Source: Leptidea sinapis (taxonomy: Eukaryota > Arthropoda > Insecta > Lepidoptera > Pieridae). From it: a stretch of DNA of 64,000 nucleotides. The stretch covers positions 14,021,001 to 14,085,000 of the forward strand of contig NC_066280.1 in the NCBI RefSeq assembly GCF_905404315.1, given 5' to 3'. Under the pieces are notes generated by a model. It searched no databases and was not told the origin of the DNA. It saw only the letters and a program-made list of their open reading frames with translations. The translations under genes and the position numbers were made by a program. Positions 11,085 through 21,461 of the stretch are shown piece by piece. How positions within the stretch are numbered: position 1 is the stretch's first letter; each line of letters opens with the position of its first letter.

Positions 11085-11328
11085 TTCTTGTATATATATG
11101 TAATCTAAATCTCGGAAACGGCTCTAACGATAAAATTTAGTATACATACAACGATTTTCGGGGGTGATAAATCGATCTAGCTAGGTTTCAATTTTAAAAA
11201 ATATAGTTTTATCTGTGTTTTATTGAGAAACAGCTACAATAACATTAGAATACAAAGGTAAATTTCGCCACTATGGACCAGACTATAATAGCTCAGTTCG
11301 GACATTGGGTGATCCGGAAAGCAGAAGA
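11085..11328 (-). repeat. tRNA-like repeat T, interrupted copy 1, first part
   Basis: Minus-strand relative of 20497-20815. It carries the AAATCTCGGAAACGGCTCTAACGAT region and the tRNA-like A-box segment ATAGCTCAG...CATTGGGTGATCCGG (on the plus strand here). It stops at AGAAGA (11323-11328). The same element resumes at 12251 with AGAAGACCCGGTTCGAAT, so everything between is inserted. Confidence 0.8.
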
Positions 11329-11719
11329 TTCATTGTTTGTTTTCTACCGCATTTACCACGGGGAGTGTTCCGAAGAGCTGTTCAACCTGATTCCTGCCGC
11401 CGAATTCCACCTTCGCGCAACACGCCACAAGTTAGGATATCATCCTCACCATCTGGATGTGTGGCGGTCCTTCACAGTGTGATTTTCAAGGAGCTTTCTT
11501 CCACGTACTACAAAGCTGTGGAATGAGCTTCCTTGTGCGGTGTTTCCGGGACGATACGACATGGGTACCTTCAAAAAAAGCGCGTACACCTTCCTTTAAG
11601 GCCGGCAACGCTCTTGTGATTCCTCTGGTGTTGCAAGAGAATGTGGGCGGCGGTGATCACTTAATACCAGGTGACCTCTACGGTACGCTCGTTTGTCCTC
11701 CTATTCCATAAAAAAAAAA
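11329..11719 (+). pseudogene. LINE B 3' end: polymerase C-terminus and tail
   Basis: The plus strand reads FYRIYHGECSEELFNLIPAA then a TRHKLGYHPHHLDVWRS block. After a frame change come the FLPRTTKLWNELP and VFP-YDMGTFKKSAY-type segments. This is the C-terminal domain of jockey/CR1-group LINE polymerases. It ends GGCGGCGGTGATCACTTAAT...CTCGTTTGTCCTCCTATTCC and poly(A). It is 5'-truncated, with no RT core. Other copies are at 12127, 29846, 40038, 59043 and 59320. Confidence 0.8.
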
Positions 11720-11721
11720 TA

Positions 11722-12036
11722 GACAGAGGGCGGTCGCTCCATTAACAGTCTGTGGTTTAATTAAGAAAGTCATTTATGTTATAGTAACCTTTACCATACA
11801 AACGATTATAACTTAACAATTTTGTTTTGAACCTTTTCTGAGATCTCGTTGTAAAAGCATACCCAAAAAAGCACCCCCCACAAAAGACTTACTAACTCGA
11901 CTTAGCCGAGTGGTAGGCATTATAAGTTTCTAGCAAATTCACTTATGTGCCTATGAAATTACATTACATTATCAAGAATATATTGAGATGCAACAGTACA
12001 GATGTTAATTTCTTTGAATTTTGTTCTTATCGATTA
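11722..12036 (-). mobile_element. LINE A 3' fragment inserted between LINE B pieces
   Basis: On the minus strand it holds the end of the LINE A ORF (ATAAATGACTTTCTTAAT region near 11768) and upstream coding scraps (INILTVASQYI-type at about 11985-12035). A deletion joins AGGCATTATAAGTTT to CTAGCAAATTCAC. It matches 14500-14830 and 24060-24400. Confidence 0.75.
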
Positions 12037-12126
12037 TGTTTATCATTTCTCTCAGAAATACAGTACAATAATTACACCCATAAGAAAATTTAGTTCTATA
12101 CATATAAATATCTCTTGTAAGAGAGA

Positions 12127-12250
12127 ACCTTCCTTAAAGGCCGGCAACGCTCCTGTGACTCCTCTGGTGTTGCAGGAGATTGTGGGCGGCGGTGATCACT
12201 TAACAACAGGTGACCAGTACGCTCGTTTGTCCTCCTATTCCATAAAAAAA
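12127..12250 (+). mobile_element. Second LINE B 3' end
   Basis: CCTTCCTTAAAGGCCGGCAA through GGTGATCACTTAACAACAGG to CCATAAAAAAA repeats 11590-11719. It abuts the resumed tRNA-like repeat at the AGAAGA direct repeat (12251-12256). Confidence 0.8.
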
Positions 12251-12355
12251 AGAAGACCCGGTTCGAATACAGATGTCCTATTAGTTTTTTTTTTTGTTCA
12301 AGTCTTGTAAATTCTCAAAAATCCGAGTAAGGCTCGGTCGTCCGGGATATTAATA
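12251..12355 (-). repeat. tRNA-like repeat T, interrupted copy 1, second part
   Basis: It resumes with AGAAGACCCGGTTCGAAT (B box), a GATGTCCTATTAG end, poly(T) and the hairpin CCGAGTAAGGCTCGG followed by TCGTCCGGGATATTAATAT, which is the outer terminus seen in all three copies. Confidence 0.8.
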
Positions 12356-12764
12356 TATATGGAGCAACGTATAGCGAGCTTGTGAACTTAAAACTTTGTG
12401 TTCGGGCAATTGGATTTCTAGTCCGAATTAATTAATGCTTCAAACCAACTCTCGACAGGAACAAGATAAGTTGAATAATCTCCCTTAATTGATACTAAAA
12501 TTTACAACGGTTTTTGATTATATCATCTACAATCGACAAAAATATATTTACTTATACTTTTTTTATGTTAACTATCTGAACTAATTCTACAGTTAAAAAA
12601 TTAAAACATAAAGTTAATAATTAAATTTCAAATATGATTCCACATTGGATATTTAAATCTTTTCCGGGCCTTGATCAAACTTCAATTACTAAGACAGTCA
12701 AAATACGAGTTAAGCGAAGAAAAAAGAAATTAGATACGAAACTAGCATACGGCTCATCTAATTA

Positions 12765-12885
12765 CACAAATAAAACTGAAAACAAAATTTTATGAACGAT
12801 GCGGGACTCGAAACAACAACCTCTCGTTTTCCTTGCGAGCGCTCTTTCCAACTGAACCAACCATTCGAGCGACGAATTGTAAAAA
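12765..12885 (-). repeat. tRNA-like SINE copy, diverged
   Basis: ACACAAATAAAACTGAAAAC, then ATGAACGATGCGGGACTCGA and CCATTCGAGCGACG match the 6195-6460 family. The D and anticodon arms are altered. Confidence 0.6.
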
Positions 12886-13223
12886 CAGCTAGTTATAGTG
12901 ACAATTCAAGCCTGATCTGACTATTTTCTACATATTCCAACATTATAAAATTCAACCCCCATTTTGTATAATTAAAAAGTATCCCGCAGTAAGTATCCCA
13001 CCATAAAAAGTATCACAAATACGAGGTACCCATGTCGTATTGTCCAGGAAATACTGCGTAAGGAAACTAATTCCACTGTTTTTTTTAAAGGTCTTTGAAT
13101 AAGAAGCCTACGTTTTAATTCAGGTTGTCTACTACCTACCTTTACAACAAATTTCATATAAAAGTTGTAATAAGTGGTAAATATATTTCTTTTCCTTGCG
13201 TACCCCACCAGAACACGAGCTGT

Positions 13224-13485
13224 CTTTTTTCTTTTATGAAAATACGGGACGAGACGAGCAGGACTTTCAGCTGATGGCAATTGATACGCCCTGCCTATTA
13301 CAATGCAGTGGCGTTCAGGATTCTTGAAAAGCCCAAAAATTCTGAGCGGCACTACAATTGCGCTCGTCACCTTGAGATATAAGATGTCAAGTCTCATTTG
13401 TCCTTTTCACTAGCTACGGCGCCCTTGGGACCGAAACACAGTAATGCTTCAACATTACTGCTTCACGGCAGAAGTAGGCGCCGTC
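13224..13485 (-). repeat. Hairpin-rich SINE-like repeat, copy 2
   Basis: Minus-orientation copy with poly(T) at the left, GGGACGAGACGAGCAGGAC, the GCGTTCAGGATTCTTGAAAA / TTCTGAGCGGCACTAC hairpin and CAGTAATGCTTCAACATTAC. It stops at GTAGGCGCCGTCG, lacking the usual first 60 bp. The 141-codon open frame crossing it (12972-13397) is a repeat artefact. Confidence 0.85.
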
Positions 13486-13784
13486 GAGCATACCCCTTTT
13501 AAAAATGGTCTTATTAATAAACGCAGTGTAAAGTTACTCCAAGCTTAAAATTACTTCTCCCTGTCATGTAATTCTGTCACAAAGGTTACATAACAGTTAG
13601 ATAAGCACAAAGAGTTGTAAACTTGGAATAACTATACTTGGCGTATATAAGTAACAGTTCATGTTTCGGGATAAAAAGTGTCAGCTTCCTTCATACCAAA
13701 TAATATTAAAATTGGTGCAGCCGTTGTGTACGAAGAAGTAACTAGCGAAAAAAACACACAAACCTTTTTTCTTTTTAATATTAA

Positions 13785-13863
13785 TAATATCCGAACGACC
13801 GAGCCTTGTTCGGATTTATAAGAATTTACAAAACTCGAACAAAAAAAAAACAATTAGGACATC
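13785..13863 (+). repeat. tRNA-like repeat T, interrupted copy 2, first part
   Basis: AATATCCGAACGACCGAGCC, then TTGTTCGGATTTATAAG and AATTAGGACATCTGGAT match 20510-20590. The copy is cut at the T-loop, and LINE A sequence starts at once. It resumes at 15028. Confidence 0.85.
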
Positions 13864-15027
13864 TGGATCTCCTGGGACTCCTCTCGGTATGGGGGTACCA
13901 CAAGGGTCTATTCTTGGACCCTTCCTCTTCCTAATTTATATAAATGATCTACCTTGTAGAAAAAAAACACAAGGTGGTATTGTTTGCGGATGACACTTCA
14001 CTTATATTCAAAGTGAAACGAAGCCAAGTTTTATATGACGAAGTAAACAATGCTCTATCTGACATCGTGTACTGGCTTAGCGCCAATAACTTATTGTTAA
14101 ATAGTCATAAAACCAAATATATTAAATTCACCGCGCCAAATGTCAAAAATGTAGATGCGAATATTTTATTAAATGGAGAGGTGGTAAAACCAGTGGAATC
14201 TGCCGTATTTCTTGGCATTACTCTTGATTCCAAATTGCAGTGGGGCCCCCATATTGAAGGATTGGCGAATAGGCTTAGTTCTGCAGAATATACGGTTAAG
14301 AAAATTAGACGGTTAAATGACATAGATACTGCGAGATTAGTATACTTTAGTTATTTTCATAGTATTATGTCCTATGGTATATTGTTATGGGGCAGTGCGG
14401 CCGATATTAATACTATCTTTGTGCTGCAGAAGAGGGCTATTCGCGCGATTTATAACCTAGGTCCTAAAGAATCATTAAGAGAAAAATTTAAAGAAATAAA
14501 CATTTTGACTGTTGCTTCACAATACATTTTTGATAATGTTCTGTATGTACATAAGCACATTGAGGAATTTTCAAGAAACTGTGACATTCAAAATGTTAAC
14601 ACGAGGAACAAACATAAACTTGTTATGCCTACTACTTGGTTGAGTCGAGTTAGTATATCTTTTGTTGGGCGATGTATATCCTTCTACAAAATCCCAGAAA
14701 ATGTACAAAACAAATGTGTTACGAAATTTAAAAGAATTTTTAAAAAACGTTTGTGTGGGAAAGGTTATTATAGCATAAACGATTTTCTTAATGACACCAC
14801 GGACTGGGAATAAAGCGAACACCCTCAGTCTCTTTAATTATAAATGTTTATTGTACGATATTACATTGTAATCCATATTTTATATTAAAAAAGAAAAGCC
14901 CGCTGTGTTTCTTGCGCCCATTCTTCTCATGTCTGAGACAGTCTATTTTGAATGGGTGGTAGTTTTTGACGTTCAATAAGTGATTTTAAATCCTATTTTG
15001 AATAAAAATATTTGAATTTGAATTTGA
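13864..15027 (+). pseudogene. LINE A: RT C-terminal half, 5'-truncated insertion
   Basis: The coding part starts in GVPQGSILGPFLFLIYINDL at about 13890. After a one-base frame change in an A-run (about 13960) it stays open to a TAA at 14811-14813. The 289-codon open stretch from 13944 holds the catalytic FADD box (VVLFADDTSLIF), the thumb, FLGITLDSKLQWGPHIE, SIMSYGILLWGSA, QKRAIRAIYNL and a C-terminal tail ending DTTDWE. The 3' UTR (14814-15027) ends TGAATAAAAATATTTGAATT then TGAATTTG. Domain order and tail place it with jockey-group LINEs. RT motifs upstream of motif B are absent, so the copy is a dead truncation sitting inside repeat T. Confidence 0.9.
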
Positions 15028-15300
15028 TTTCGAACCGGGGTCTTCTGCTTTCCCGATCACCCAATGTCCCATCTGAGCCATTATAGTCTTGTACATAGTG
15101 GCGAAATTTACTTTTATATTCTAATGTTATTGTAGCTGTTTCTAATTAAAACATGGATAAAACTACATTTTTCAAATTAAAACCTACCTATATCGATTTA
15201 TCAACCCGAAATCCCCGGTTTACTAAATTTTATGAAAATCGTTGGAGCCGCATCCGATTATATAATATACTAGCTGACCCGACATACGTTGTTCTGTTCA
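15028..15300 (+). repeat. tRNA-like repeat T, interrupted copy 2, second part
   Basis: It resumes at TTTCGAACCGGGGTCTTCTG, runs through CACCCAATGTCCCATCTGAG, GCGAAATTTACTTTT and ACCTATATCGATTTATCAAC to AAAATCGTTGGAGCCGC. Order and orientation match 20590-20770. Confidence 0.85.
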
Positions 15301-15475
15301 TAATAAAACTCTTGCGGATGGAATTTTGGAAAATCCGCAGCATTCTTAGCTGACCTCTACTCGGTGAAAAGAATATTCCTTCCAAATTTCAAGTCTCTAC
15401 GCCTTATGGTTCCAGAGATATCGTGATGAGTGACTATATAGTATATACGTGGAAATCTCTTATATATATTATATA
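15268..15475 (+). repeat. GCTGACCC-type repeat
   Basis: ACTAGCTGACCCGACATACG is followed by GAAAATCCGCAGCATTCTTA and GGTTCCAGAGATATCGTGAT, GAGTGAC and TATACGTGGAAATCTCTT. The last part recurs inverted at the window end (63930-64000). Confidence 0.6.
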
Positions 15476-15796
15476 GATAGAAGATATACAAGAATTGCTC
15501 GTTTAAAGGTATAATATTAGGATAAGTTTAGCTTATTTTTCATAAGTACATGCAGAAAACTAAAAAACAAAATTACGTTTCAAAAGGATCGTAAGTAAAT
15601 AATATACTTCCTAAAATCAAGATCAGAACCGATTTGAAATTCTGAATTCCTTTACCCGCAATAGCAGTGCGAATAATCGTCACCTTGGGACGTGATTCTA
15701 AATCTCATTTACTCGGTAATGTCCCTATTCTAAATCTCAAATAATCTCATTGTTTTTTGTTTTTATTTTGTTACTCGACTAAATGAAATATATATA

Positions 15797-16098
15797 CCAG
15801 TGGGCTCCTTTCCACAGAATGCCGACTAGATTATGGGTACCACAACGGCACCTATTTCTGTGTGAAGCAGTAATGTGTAAACATTGGGTACTGTGTTTCG
15901 GTCTGAAGGGCGCCTAAGCTAGTGAAATTACTGGGCCAATGAGACTTAACATCATATGTCTCCAGACGTGTGCAATTGTAGTGCCGCTCAGAATTTTTGG
16001 ATTTTTCATGAATCCTGAGCAGCACTTCATTGTAATGGGCAAGGCGTATCAGGTACCATCAGCTAATTGTCTCGACCCTTATTTTCATAAAAAAATAT
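15797..16098 (+). repeat. Hairpin-rich SINE-like repeat, copy 3
   Basis: ACCAGTGGGCTCCTTTCCAC to TTTTCATAAAAAAATATA. It carries all landmarks, including the long hairpin (TGCCGCTCAG / CTGAGCAGCA). Confidence 0.85.
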
Positions 16099-16899
16099 AT
16101 AAATGTTTTTTTTTTTAAATATTTCTATACATAATCTAGATTTAGCTGTCTATTTGCACCAAAACAACTGTGCTTTTTGACGACATTATAAAAACAATGG
16201 TTTTTTAAGGCCAAAGAGTGTAGAAATTTTCAAGGACACAGTGAAGTATGTATGTACTTAATATTATTTATTACAGAACGTTGCTGTATAAATGAAAGAT
16301 AAAAGTAGAGAAGTTAAAAAATATATAATTAAGTACGTAAGATATTTATTCGTGGTCATATTTGCTGGGCACAGCAGCTGGGATATTAATTGTATACTTA
16401 AATGGTTGCAGTACACCATATCATTATTTGCGAATTAACATGAACTAAATGAGAAATTTATAAGTACTTCACTTCGATGGGTTTCATCGGACATAATGTA
16501 TTAACGCATTTAACTCCTGTATTAATCCCATTTCAGAAAGCTACTAGTTAACCTTTGTCCAAGAGTGAATTATTAACCTTCCTTGTTGCCCGCGATGTTT
16601 CCTCCAGTTTATTGGAAACTGATTTCTTTTTTCATTCCAAATGTCCGCGGAATTTGCGATTATATTTGATAATTGTATGTTTTTGATTGCAGTAAACTTA
16701 AAACAGTAAAATTTGATTTCAAACTGTAAACAGCGGCAAAACTTTATTTACTGCAAAAGCGACGGTGACTTATTTACCTTGTTCGGTTGAACTTACAGCT
16801 CCCACTTGCTACTTATCAACAGCCTAGCGAATATCTCTAAGAAAAAAGCGATTCACTCGATTGTATGAAACGTGCAGTCATTGATAGATTGACAGATGA
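16099..16899. other. No gene recognised
   Basis: AT-rich sequence without a protein or RNA gene that I can support. Confidence 0.4.
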
Positions 16900-17085
16900 C
16901 GGTTATAATTTTGTAAAAAACGGAGATAGCCGAAATTCACTACGTTGTAAGCAAATGTTCGCTTCCAAACTTAGCCGGATTATAGTTCGTCACCAATCGC
17001 CACACTGTAATTACTACTATTTCAAACTTATGTCACATGACTGCACGTTTCATACTTATCTAAATTAAAATTTTTACTTAGGCAT
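16900..17085. repeat. Repeat shared with 33930-34130
   Basis: TTCGCTTCCAAACTTAGCCG, GTAATTACTACTATTTCAAA, GCACGTTTCATACTTATC and the GGCATTCCCTACTCTTATA end recur at 33955-34095. It abuts a Tigger-like relic and may be an end of that element. Confidence 0.55.
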
Positions 17086-17500
17086 TCCCTACTCTTATAG
17101 TTTTTACATCCTTTATGCTTATTAGGAGTTTAGACGGTTGTGACACCTGTTTAGTCGTTATGTATAAGTCGTTTATACGACGTATGTCGGTCATCACAAA
17201 CAGCAAATTCTCATAAAATGCGGTAGCAAACGCTGCGCGAACAATGAGTGAAGTATTTCCATTAAGAAAAAACGAAACCATTCTTTACCAGCCATCTCAT
17301 GTTCAATTCTAGTCCAGGTTGCTTCAGATTGTATTGATGTCAGAGGGTTTATATATTTTGTCAGCTGCTTTTCTTGGTCCTCAGAGAATACTTTATTATG
17401 AGCAACATACTCCGAGCTAACGGTGGTTTCCTTGGTTTCCTCAACCTGGTTCGTTATCTCAACCTGGAAGTCTATTACCAAAATTGAAAGCCAAAGCTTC
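17085..17500 (-). pseudogene. Tigger/pogo-like transposase N-terminal relic
   Basis: Minus-strand reading gives HNKVFSEDQEKQLTKYI (about 17355-17405), then AGKEWFRFF, NTSLIVRAAFATAF and, further on, VSQPSKLLISIKDVK. The layout matches what I know of pogo/Tigger (jerky/CENP-B-type) transposases: a helix-turn-helix region with EDQE-L--Y, a G-W--FL--N--L--R--EAT stretch, then the T--PSK-I---K linker before the DDE core. Two frames are needed and the DDE core is missing. Family assignment is an inference from motif order. Confidence 0.55.
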
Positions 17501-17870
17501 GATCTACAACGAAAGAAGGACGAACTTCGAATTAAATCTATTACCAAAGTACTTCGGATCCGAATAGTGCGGATGGATTTCGTTTCGGAACCATAAAAAG
17601 TGAAGTTGTAGTTACGATCATAATAATGTCAAACAAAGATAATGTAAATGTCAAGTGAATTTGGGAATTAGACAAACGAAAGACAAAATGTCTAATCGCA
17701 ACTTCGCAAACACAAACAAAAATATTAATTTTGTTACAACCGTACCCTGAATTCACTTTATTACATGAAACCAGTTGCCACGATAATACAAAATAAGACA
17801 CGTACACACAAATCGTCACCTTTTTGCTCTTAATAGTGATTTTCATTATTATAACACTAGAAATAAGGGA

Positions 17871-18290
17871 TTGCTTGTAACTAATTCTAGTAGGCTTCAT
17901 AAGATACATAATAGCTTTAAGGGTAAATGTATACACTTCTACAATAAAGTCCCAGCCACTGTTCAGGCATTATCTATAAATAAATTTAAATGTTTTATAA
18001 AAAAATGGCTCTGTCGTAAATCCTATTACTCCACTGCTGAATATGTAAATGATCGGACAGCCTGGGACTAGATTGTGATTATTTTATAGCGACTGTACAA
18101 TATTGTATATTTTTATTGAAAAGAGCGCAAAAAAAATAATGCTGGGAGAGTTTCTTGCGCCGCTTCTTCTCTCTCAGAGCGCCATTTGTTTCCGAAGCGG
18201 TAGTAGTATCTAGTAGTATAAGAAATGACATCAAAAAGAATTCTAAAGGAATCAATTTTGAGAAAATAAATGCCTTTTATGCCTTTACAT
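17871..18290 (+). mobile_element. LINE C 3' end
   Basis: The 66-codon frame 17871-18071 reads RLHKIHNSFKGKCIHFYNKV then VPATVQALSINKFKCFIKKW and ends YYSTAEYVNDRTAWD. This is the C-terminal tail of a jockey-group polymerase related to LINE A (which ends DTTDWE) but a distinct family. The 3' UTR contains GTTTCTTGCGCCGCTTCTTC and ends near GAGAAAATAAATGCCTTTTA. The RT core is absent. Confidence 0.75.
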
Positions 18291-18419
18291 AGTAATTAGA
18301 ACGTAACGTAATGATACCCGCATTTCTGTACAGGAATAAAAACACTCATTTCTCTCTCTGTATACATATACCATTAACCCAAGAGAACTACTAGAAACCC
18401 AAGCGCTGGAACCTTTTTT

Positions 18420-18713
18420 CAGGTGGGAGGCTCCTTTGCACAAGATGCCGGCTAGATTATGGGTACCACAACGGCACCTATTTCTGCCGTGAAGCAGTTA
18501 TGCGTAAGCATTACTGTGTTTTGGTCTGAAGGGCGCCGTAGATAGTGAAATTACTGGGCAAATGAGACTTAACATCTTATGTCTCAAGTTGACTAGCGCA
18601 GTTGTAATGCCATTCAGAATTTTTGGGGTTTTCAAGAATCCTGAGCGGCCCTGCATTCTAATGGGCAGGCTGAACGTCCTGCTCGTCTCGTCCCTTATTT
18701 TCATTTAAAAAAA
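18420..18713 (+). repeat. Hairpin-rich SINE-like repeat, copy 4
   Basis: AGGTGGGAGGCTCCTTTGCA to TTTTCATTTAAAAAAAG. It has the same layout as the other copies, with a shortened interval before CTGAACGTCCTGCTCG. Confidence 0.85.
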
Positions 18714-19214
18714 GCCAACCGTAATCAAACGGCACAAATGTCTTGATCTCAGTGCTTACTTCTGCTCTTTACCAGAAAAAAAAACTGACTACATACTTAC
18801 GAACTAGATAGCTTAATTTTATATTGGAAATTACAAACTAGTTATGTATCAATAGTGTCTTACATATTACCTGGCGAATACCTAAACGTAACCCATTTCT
18901 AATAGTTAATTTAAATAAAATATCGCATAGTTAAAATGTTATTCTAATTATATATTTCAACTAACTTGATATGTTTGGGCTGTAATTATTCGTAGTTTAG
19001 CAGAATACACGCTAGTGGCAACCCGCCAACGTCGCTTATTATCTAAATATCACATTATGTAGAGAAGTGATCATAATTCGTCTCCGAACTTAATTTGTTC
19101 ACTAAATAACAATAAAATGTATTTGCTACTTACAATGTAATAAATATATTTAATCGTTCGTAATTTTTGAAGTGAAAACATCTTTAGCGACGTTGAGCAC
19201 TTTTCTTGGGATGG

Positions 19215-19430
19215 TATCGAAAATTCGTAAGACAGTTTTGTACAGTGGTTTGGTACCAGGCAATCATAGTTGATGAAGAGATTGTCTTATATATAACGTG
19301 AGTATTCAGCAGACGTAACCTGATTGAAAATTCTTAAGATAGTCATTGAAAATTAATTGTATACAGTGTTTTAGTACCAGGCGATCATAGTTGAAGAACA
19401 GATTGTCTTACGTATGACGCGAGTATACCT
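19215..19430 (+). repeat. Two-unit tandem duplication, diverged
   Basis: Units at about 19229-19306 and 19352-19427 share GTACCAGGC-ATCATAGTTGA and AGATTGTCTTA then ACG-GAGTAT. The offset is about 120 bp. Confidence 0.6.
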
Positions 19431-19885
19431 TACCCACATAAATGCTAGTACTTTTTATTGTGATACATAAAGCAATTCGTGTGAAATTATTCCCTAACTA
19501 TTCCAAAATATTCACAAATGCACAACGGTAATGTTTTCACACAAATTTTTCCACTTTAACCGGCACTCCCGGAGTGCAACCCGTATTTTTTTGCATAAAT
19601 TTCAATTACACACACCTTCAATGAGGCAAGACCTGAATAAATGTGCTTTTCTTTTTCACGGTAGGGAACCCTAAATATTACATTAATTTTACTTACATTT
19701 CGAGTATCAAAGAAATAAAATCTATTACTGATTCCTTGTATATAATATTTTATTGTTTTCTACGTACGATCAGTAAATTTATGGATTTCATAATACTTTG
19801 TATCATTTGTCTGTAATAACATTTTTTTCGATATCGTTTTGTGACTACCGATATTAAACCTAAGATTTTTGAATTTCTTGTGGGG

Positions 19886-20395
19886 CTACAGAGCCAAATG
19901 GCAATAATCGGAACCCTTATATATTCGTCATGTCTGTCTGTCTGTCCGTTCGTATGTCACAGCCACTTTTTTCCGAAACTATAATAACTATACTGTTGAA
20001 ACTTGGTAAGTAGATGAATTCTGTGAATCGCATTAACATTTTTACACAAAAATAGAAAAAAAAAACAATAAATTTTGGGGGTTCCCTATACTTAGAACTG
20101 AAACTCGTAATTTTTTGTATATAATATTCAGACCTGAAGGAATAGAAACAGAAGGTTTCTAATATAATTTTTTTTCTAAACTGAACATGCAAGCTTCCAT
20201 CGAATATTGGTTTGGACGAGATCTAGTAAGTAGTTTTTTAATAGGTCATAAATCGTAGTATCAATAAGTTAATTTAAAAATATACACTATTATTAAAACA
20301 TCGATCAAAGTTCAAACTACAAGAACTTTTATATTATATTACTTGCTGCTACGGAACCCTTCATGGGCGAGTCCGACTCGTACTTGGCTGCTTTT
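19886..20395 (+). repeat. Interspersed repeat G, copy 1
   Basis: It runs from AGAGCCAAATGGCAATAATC through CTGTCTGTCTGTCCGTTCGT, ACTGTTGAAACTTGGTAAGT and GGGGGTTCCCTATACTTAGA to CGAGTCCGACTCGTACTTGG. Copies are at 32171-32690, 53526-53830 and, inverted, 28560-28826. GGAACCC motifs near both ends are inverted. I cannot name the superfamily. Confidence 0.8.
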
Positions 20396-20496
20396 TTTAA
20401 GTTTGTTATGTCATTTTATAACTCAATAACGGTGTGCACGATCTTTGTGTAAATTGGTGTGTAGTTTTCTAACTACACACCAATTTACACTAATAA

Positions 20497-20815
20497 TATA
20501 CTAATATCCGGACGACCGAGCCTTGCTCGGATTTTTAAGAATGTACAAAACTTCAACAAAAAAAAAACTAATAGGACATCTGGATTCGAACCGGGTTCTT
20601 CTGCTTTCCGGACCACCCAATGTCCCATCTAAGCTATAATAGTTTTGTATATAGTGGCGAAATTTACATTTTTTTTAAATTGAAACCTAGCTAGATCGAT
20701 TTATCACCCCCGAAATCCCCTGCATACTTAATTTTATGAAAATCGTTGGAGCCGTTTCCGAGATTCAGATTATATATATATACAAGAATTGCTCGTTTAA
20801 AGATATAAGATAATA
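20497..20815 (+). repeat. tRNA-like repeat T, uninterrupted copy
   Basis: The outer end ATATCCGGACGACCGAGCCT holds hairpin CCGAGCCTTGCTCGG. The minus strand then carries an A-box-like TAGCTTAGATGGG and a B box GGTTCGAATCC about 40 nt later, flanked by GGACATT/GATGTCC complementarity. The other end is GAGCCGTTTCCGAGATTCAG then TATATATATATACAAGAATT. There is no ORF. It serves as the reference for the two split copies at 11085-12355 and 13785-15300. Confidence 0.75.
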
Positions 20816-21009
20816 GATTACACTATAATAGAAATGCTCTAGTGTTAATACTAGAAATACCGATTCAAGCCTAAAACGCTGGGCTGGTCTCACAAAACTT
20901 GATCAAATTGAAATCAAATCCTTTGACCCGTGGACTTTTTACTTTCAAGCTCACATTTCCGTATCTTAATGAGTCTGCAATTCATTTGATAGTAAGCCCA
21001 CGCTCTCTC

Positions 21010-21245
21010 TAACTCACAAGGACGTTAAAGTTACATTTTTAAGTGAAACTTTTATAACATTGACTTAAATTTTTTCATCCATCTATTGCATGTCGCTTTA
21101 CAGCTGGCTGCGTATTAGGGGCGAAGAATTGTTGTTGAATCATTATTTTCAACTACTGCTTTCAAGTCAAGTCGGCCGAGTAGTCTAAGGCGACAGATTT
21201 AAGTTCTGGTTCCCGAGAGGTAGCTTGGGATCGAACATACTGGAA
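21010..21245 (+). repeat. tRNA-Leu-like repeat, copy 1
   Basis: GTCGGCCGAGTAGTCTAAGG, CAGATTTAAGTTCTG (stem CAGA/TCTG, loop with TAA in the anticodon position) and a long variable arm TTCCCGAGAGGTAGC resemble tRNA-Leu. The T arm (GGGATCGAAC) is degraded and no acceptor stem closes. The 130 bp upstream (TTTTTTCATCCATCTATTGC region) is shared with 50735-50900, so the unit is an interspersed repeat. Confidence 0.6.
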
Positions 21246-21461
21246 AATGGAACTTTTATTACATTTTATATTTATTTTATAAACATTTTCACAAGTTCAC
21301 ATTACTTGAACTCCTAAAATTATCGGATTTTTGACGCACGGTTTGACAGTTCTGCTGTGAAACATTTTGATTATAACAACAGGGAGCATATTTTATGAAA
21401 AAATTTTTGATGTTATGAAATATTATTGACAAACTCATAGAAAACAGTATTTTATTTATTA

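Noticed and set aside
12972..13397. 141-codon minus-strand open frame
   Set aside because: It is mostly the hairpin-rich repeat (13224-13485) read through. The same frame pieces (RIFGFFKNPERHCIV) appear at 34956 and 26460 from other copies.
17541..17936. 131-codon minus frame upstream of the Tigger relic
   Set aside because: Hydrophobic low-complexity reading with no transposase motif. It also overlaps the start of LINE C on the other strand.
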